DNA of 64,000 nucleotides. Origin: ZLKRG08 sp046048895. Lineage in GTDB: Bacteria > Actinomycetota > Actinomycetes > Nanopelagicales > Nanopelagicaceae. A model generated the notes under the pieces. It worked only from the letters and a program-made list of their open reading frames with translations, ran no database searches and had not been told where the DNA came from. The stretch spans positions 67,306 to 131,305 of the forward strand of contig JBJOFF010000003.1 in NCBI GenBank assembly GCA_046048895.1, given 5' to 3'. Of the stretch, positions 61,160 to 64,000 are shown piece by piece (position 1 is the stretch's first letter; every line of letters begins with the position of its first letter). The translations under genes were made by a program, and so were the position numbers.

Positions 61160-61564
61160 TCACCATACGAAGGCGAGAACTTCTCCGCCTACGCCCTGCT
61201 TGTTGGCTTGCTTATCAGTAAGCAATCCAGATGAAGTTGAAATAATTGCGATACCTAATCCACCAAGCACCTTTGGAAGTGAGGTTGATTTTGCGTATAC
61301 GCGAAGACCTGGCTTTGATACGCGGCGCAGACCTGCGATTGAACGTTCGCGATTTGGACCGAACTTCAAATCAAGTACAAGTGTCTTGCCAACGCCATTT
61401 GCATTATCTTCAACGCGGAAACCTGCGATATAGCCCTCACGCTGAAGAATTTCAGCGATACGTGCCTTTACCGATGATGACGGCATTGAAACCGAATCAT
61501 GGTACGCAGCATTTGCGTTACGCAAACGTGCAAGCATGTCTGCGATTGGATCTGTCATTGTCAT
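61160..61564 (-). CDS. rpsH: 30S ribosomal protein S8
   Basis: A 134-aa protein beginning TMTDPIADMLARLRNAN. A second ATG two codons on (61558) may be used instead; neither has a strong Shine-Dalgarno. In E. coli S8 represses the spc operon. A perfect hairpin lies just upstream. Confidence 0.96.
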   Translation of the reverse strand: MTMTDPIADMLARLRNANAAYHDSVSMPSSSVKARIAEILQREGYIAGFRVEDNANGVGKTLVLDLKFGPNRERSIAGLRRVSKPGLRVYAKSTSLPKVLGGLGIAIISTSSGLLTDKQANKQGVGGEVLAFVW

Positions 61565-61593
61565 TGTTTTATTTATTCTTTCTCAAGATAGTT

Positions 61594-61614
61594 TCCAAGT
61601 AATTCTTACTTGGA
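61594..61614 (-). other. Perfect hairpin between rpsN and rpsH
   Basis: A 9-bp stem (61594-61602 with 61606-61614) with a 3-base loop, in the 66-bp gap upstream of rpsH. No T-run follows. It is a candidate control site for S8 or a processing point. Confidence 0.5.
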
Positions 61615-61630
61615 CTTATCAAGTAGGGGT

Positions 61631-61816
61631 TTACCAAGAAGCCTTTGTGATACCTGGAAGTTCGCCACGGTGCGCCATTTCGCGGAAGCAGACGCGGCAG
61701 ATTCCAAATTTCTGATAAACAGCATGCGGACGACCGCAACGCTGGCAACGTGTATATCCGCGAACCTTGAACTTTGGCTTGCGGCTAGCTTTCACCTTTA
61801 GAGATGTTTTTGCCAT
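61631..61816 (-). CDS. rpsN: 30S ribosomal protein S14, zinc type
   Basis: A 61-aa short (type Z) S14 with a zinc ribbon at Cys24, Cys27, Cys40 and Cys43. It lies 3 bp after rplE. Confidence 0.97.
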   Translation of the reverse strand: MAKTSLKVKASRKPKFKVRGYTRCQRCGRPHAVYQKFGICRVCFREMAHRGELPGITKASW

Positions 61817-61819
61817 TTC

Positions 61820-62377
61820 TTACGCCTCCTTGAATGGGAAGCCGAGCATCTTCAAAAGTGCGCGTCCCTCATCGTCGTTTGATGCTGTTGTAACAATTGT
61901 GATGTCCATACCGCGTGGGCGATCTACCTTGTCTTGTTCGATCTCTGGGAATACAACCTGCTCGGTTAAACCGAAGGTGTAGTTACCTTTACCATCAAAC
62001 TGTTTTGGAGATAAACCGCGGAAGTCACGGATACGTGGAAGTGAGATCGAAAGTAGACGATCCATAAATTCCCACATGCGATCGTTGCGAAGTGTTACGT
62101 GAGCACCGATTGGCTGACCTTCGCGAAGCTTGAACTGCGCAATTGACTTCTTTGCACGAGTAACAAGTGGCTTCTGACCTGTGATGATTGTTAGATCGCG
62201 GATTGCGCCTTCGATTAACTTTGAATCACGAGCAGCTTCACCAACACCCATATTCACAACAATCTTAGAGAGTGTTGGAATCTGCATTACGTTTGCGAAG
62301 TTAAATTCCTTCTGCAATGCAGGTGCTACTTCTGCTTTGTAACGCGCCTTTAAGCGCACATCAACAGCGGTTGACAT
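61820..62377 (-). CDS. rplE: 50S ribosomal protein L5
   Basis: A 185-aa 5S rRNA-binding protein (IPTLSKIVVNMGVGEAARD near 34, the L5 signature; RGMDITIVTTASNDDEGRAL near the end). One-base overlap with rplX. Confidence 0.97.
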   Translation of the reverse strand: MSTAVDVRLKARYKAEVAPALQKEFNFANVMQIPTLSKIVVNMGVGEAARDSKLIEGAIRDLTIITGQKPLVTRAKKSIAQFKLREGQPIGAHVTLRNDRMWEFMDRLLSISLPRIRDFRGLSPKQFDGKGNYTFGLTEQVVFPEIEQDKVDRPRGMDITIVTTASNDDEGRALLKMLGFPFKEA

Positions 62378-62688
62378 TAGATGTCCTTTCCGGTGCGACG
62401 TGAAACGCGCACATTCTTGCCAGCTTCATCTTTGCGTGAGCCGAGGCGAGTTGCCTTGCCATCATCTCCAACAACCATGACATTTGAAATATGGATTGGG
62501 CGCTCTACGTGAAGAATGCCGCCAACCTTTGCACCGCGATCACCTGTGGTTTCTTTGGTGTGCTTGCTGACGCGATTTACGCCTTCAATCAGAATGCGAT
62601 TTGCATCAACAGATAGAACTTTGCCGGTCTGGCCCTTGTCCTTACCTGCGATTACTTGAACGGTATCGCCCTTGCGAATCTTCGCCAT
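62377..62688 (-). CDS. rplX: 50S ribosomal protein L24
   Basis: A 103-aa KOW-domain protein (IRKGDTVQVIAGKDKGQTGKV). One-base overlaps with rplN and rplE. Confidence 0.97.
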   Translation of the reverse strand: MAKIRKGDTVQVIAGKDKGQTGKVLSVDANRILIEGVNRVSKHTKETTGDRGAKVGGILHVERPIHISNVMVVGDDGKATRLGSRKDEAGKNVRVSRRTGKDI

Positions 62689-63056
62689 TACAACACCTCC
62701 GGTGCTAATGAGATGATCTTCATGAATCGCTTATCGCGAAGTTCACGTGCAACTGGTCCGAAGATACGGGTACCGCGAGGTTCGCCGTCTGCCTTCAAAA
62801 TAACTGCTGCATTCTCATCAAAACGAATATATGAACCATCTGCGCGACGGCTCTCTTTTACAGTGCGGACGATTACTGCCTTAACAACTTCGCCCTTCTT
62901 AACCTGTCCGCCAGGAATTGCATCCTTAACAGAACAGACAATGATGTCTCCGATGCCGGCATAGCGACGTGAAGTACCACCAAGGACGCGGATGCAGAGA
63001 AGCTCTTTAGCTCCTGTGTTATCTGCGACTCGTAGTCGAGATTCTTGTTGAATCAT
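62688..63056 (-). CDS. rplN: 50S ribosomal protein L14
   Basis: A 122-aa protein (MIQQESRLRVADNTGAKELL; L14 signature around GGQVKKGEVVKAVIVRT). It follows rpsQ by 34 bp. Confidence 0.97.
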   Translation of the reverse strand: MIQQESRLRVADNTGAKELLCIRVLGGTSRRYAGIGDIIVCSVKDAIPGGQVKKGEVVKAVIVRTVKESRRADGSYIRFDENAAVILKADGEPRGTRIFGPVARELRDKRFMKIISLAPEVL

Positions 63057-63090
63057 TTCTTATATCTCTCTTCTTTGTCCCTATTACCTA

Positions 63091-63369
63091 TTACTTAGCC
63101 TTCTCAAGGATTTCGACAACTCTCCAACGCTTGGTCGAAGAAATTGGTCGAGTCTCCATGATCAGCACGCGATCGCCAATGCCTGCAGCATTTGCTTCAT
63201 CGTGTGCCTTTAGCTTTACTGAACGTGACATAACTTTTGAATATAAACCGTGCTTAACGCGATCATCTACGCGAACAGTTACGGTCTTATCCATCTTGTC
63301 GCTGACGACAATGCCTTCACGAGTTTTGCGGAAACCTCTATTTAACTGAGCTTCATTGCTATTAGCCAT
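63091..63369 (-). CDS. rpsQ: 30S ribosomal protein S17
   Basis: A 92-aa OB-fold protein (GIVVSDKMDKTVTVRVD, then IMETRPISSTKRWRVVEIL). One-base overlap with rpmC. Confidence 0.97.
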   Translation of the reverse strand: MANSNEAQLNRGFRKTREGIVVSDKMDKTVTVRVDDRVKHGLYSKVMSRSVKLKAHDEANAAGIGDRVLIMETRPISSTKRWRVVEILEKAK

Positions 63370-63584
63370 TATGCAGCACCTCCAATACCTAATTCGCGTT
63401 CACGAATCACTGTGTAGATACGTGCAATCTCTTTGCGCACTGCACCTAAACGGCCGTGTGATTCGAGCTGACCTGTTGCTGCTTGGAAACGAAGGTTGAA
63501 TAGCTCTTCCTTTGATTCGCGCAACTTATTAGTTAGCTCTTCTGCTGATAACTGGCGTAGCTCTTCTGCTGTTGTTGTAGCCAT
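63369..63584 (-). CDS. rpmC: 50S ribosomal protein L29
   Basis: A 71-aa helical protein (LRESKEELFNLRFQAATGQL, the L29 signature). It lies 3 bp after rplP. Confidence 0.96.
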   Translation of the reverse strand: MATTTAEELRQLSAEELTNKLRESKEELFNLRFQAATGQLESHGRLGAVRKEIARIYTVIRERELGIGGAA

Positions 63585-63587
63585 TGA

Positions 63588-64000
63588 TTACGCCTCCTCT
63601 CGACGGATAACTCGGCACTTCATTGGAAGCTTATGAATCGCAAGACGCATAGCTTCTGATGCAATATCTTCAGTAACACCTGAAATTTCAAACATAACGC
63701 GACCTGGCTTTACGTTTGCAATCCACCACTCTGGAGAACCCTTACCGGAACCCATACGAGTTTCAGCTGGCTTCTTTGTTAATGGACGATCTGGATAAAT
63801 ATTGATCCAAACCTTTCCACCACGCTTGATGTGGCGAGTCATTGCAATACGTGCTGCTTCGATCTGACGATTGGTTACGTATGCAGGCTCTAGAGCTTGA
63901 ATTCCGTAATCACCAAATGCGCACTGTGTTCCGCCCTTTGATGCACCACTACGTGATGGGTGGTGCTGCTTGCGGTGCTTAACGCGACGTGGAACCAACA
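63588..64000 (-). CDS. rplP: 50S ribosomal protein L16 (start codon cut by the window end)
   Basis: A protein of about 137 aa. The window ends on TG of what is most likely the ATG start, giving MLVPRRVKHRK; only one base is missing. The core shows WINIYPDRPLTKKPAETRMG and GSPEWWIANVKPG. It is part of the S10/spc cluster. Confidence 0.96.
   Translation of the reverse strand, partial: LVPRRVKHRKQHHPSRSGASKGGTQCAFGDYGIQALEPAYVTNRQIEAARIAMTRHIKRGGKVWINIYPDRPLTKKPAETRMGSGKGSPEWWIANVKPGRVMFEISGVTEDIASEAMRLAIHKLPMKCRVIRREEA

Noticed and set aside
1..64000. tRNA or rRNA genes, CRISPR arrays, insertion sequences, prophage
   Set aside because: No cloverleaf candidates, regularly spaced repeats, transposase or phage genes were seen. 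Gaps are too short for most of these.

Overview
The window reads as a compact chromosome segment from a low-to-moderate-GC actinobacterium. The closest fit I can suggest is the streamlined freshwater acI / Nanopelagicales type (Planktophila- or Nanopelagicus-like). This rests on three things: actinobacterial gene partnerships (sucC-sucD-DUF6350-purN-purH, folD-DUF3017-mdh, guaB-guaB3-guaA, groES with a His-tailed GroEL under a CIRCE operator, an orphan MsiK-type ATPase); almost no intergenic DNA, with the longest gene-free stretch about 165 bp; and very frequent stop/start overlaps (ATGA, TAATG, TTGA). The taxonomic call is inference. I see no rRNA, tRNA, insertion sequence, prophage or CRISPR array.

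Region 1 (1-13.3 kb) is a nucleoside uptake and breakdown island. A BMP-type binding protein, an ABC ATPase and two permeases import nucleosides. Cytidine deaminase, thymidine phosphorylase and adenosine deaminase follow in the same overlapping leftward operon, which ends unexpectedly with a cytochrome P450. A nucleoside hydrolase and a ribokinase diverge from a 31-bp gap, and a rightward deoC-aldehyde dehydrogenase pair would dispose of deoxyribose-5-phosphate and acetaldehyde. One aldehyde dehydrogenase is a half-length form without its catalytic domain.

Region 2 (13.4-36.8 kb) is core metabolism: trpS, a CorC-like membrane protein, an orphan sugar-ABC ATPase, an S51 peptidase-like gene interrupted by an in-frame TAA, icd, mdh, folD, purH, purN, sucCD, the helicase pcrA, a PIG-L deacetylase, a FUSC-type membrane protein, a secreted cyclophilin, and a GMP cluster (guaA, guaB3, and a guaB without CBS domains). 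The groES-groEL operon closes the region.

Region 3 (36.9-48.1 kb) holds tsaD-rimI-tsaB-tsaE, alr, acpS, a PAP2 phosphatase, glmS-glmM, rpsI-rplM, an ABC-F ATPase and truA. It serves t6A tRNA modification, cell-wall precursor supply and translation.

Region 4 (48.1-64 kb) is the alpha and spc/S10 ribosomal protein cluster, read leftward from rplP (cut by the window end) through secY-adk-map and infA-rpmJ-rpsM-rpsK-rpsD-rpoA-rplQ. A tctC-tctB-tctA-MFS transport cassette sits between map and infA. The most interesting non-coding signals are here: a switch-like or pseudoknot-capable RNA just upstream of rpsM, and an intrinsic terminator for rplQ lying inside the first codons of truA.
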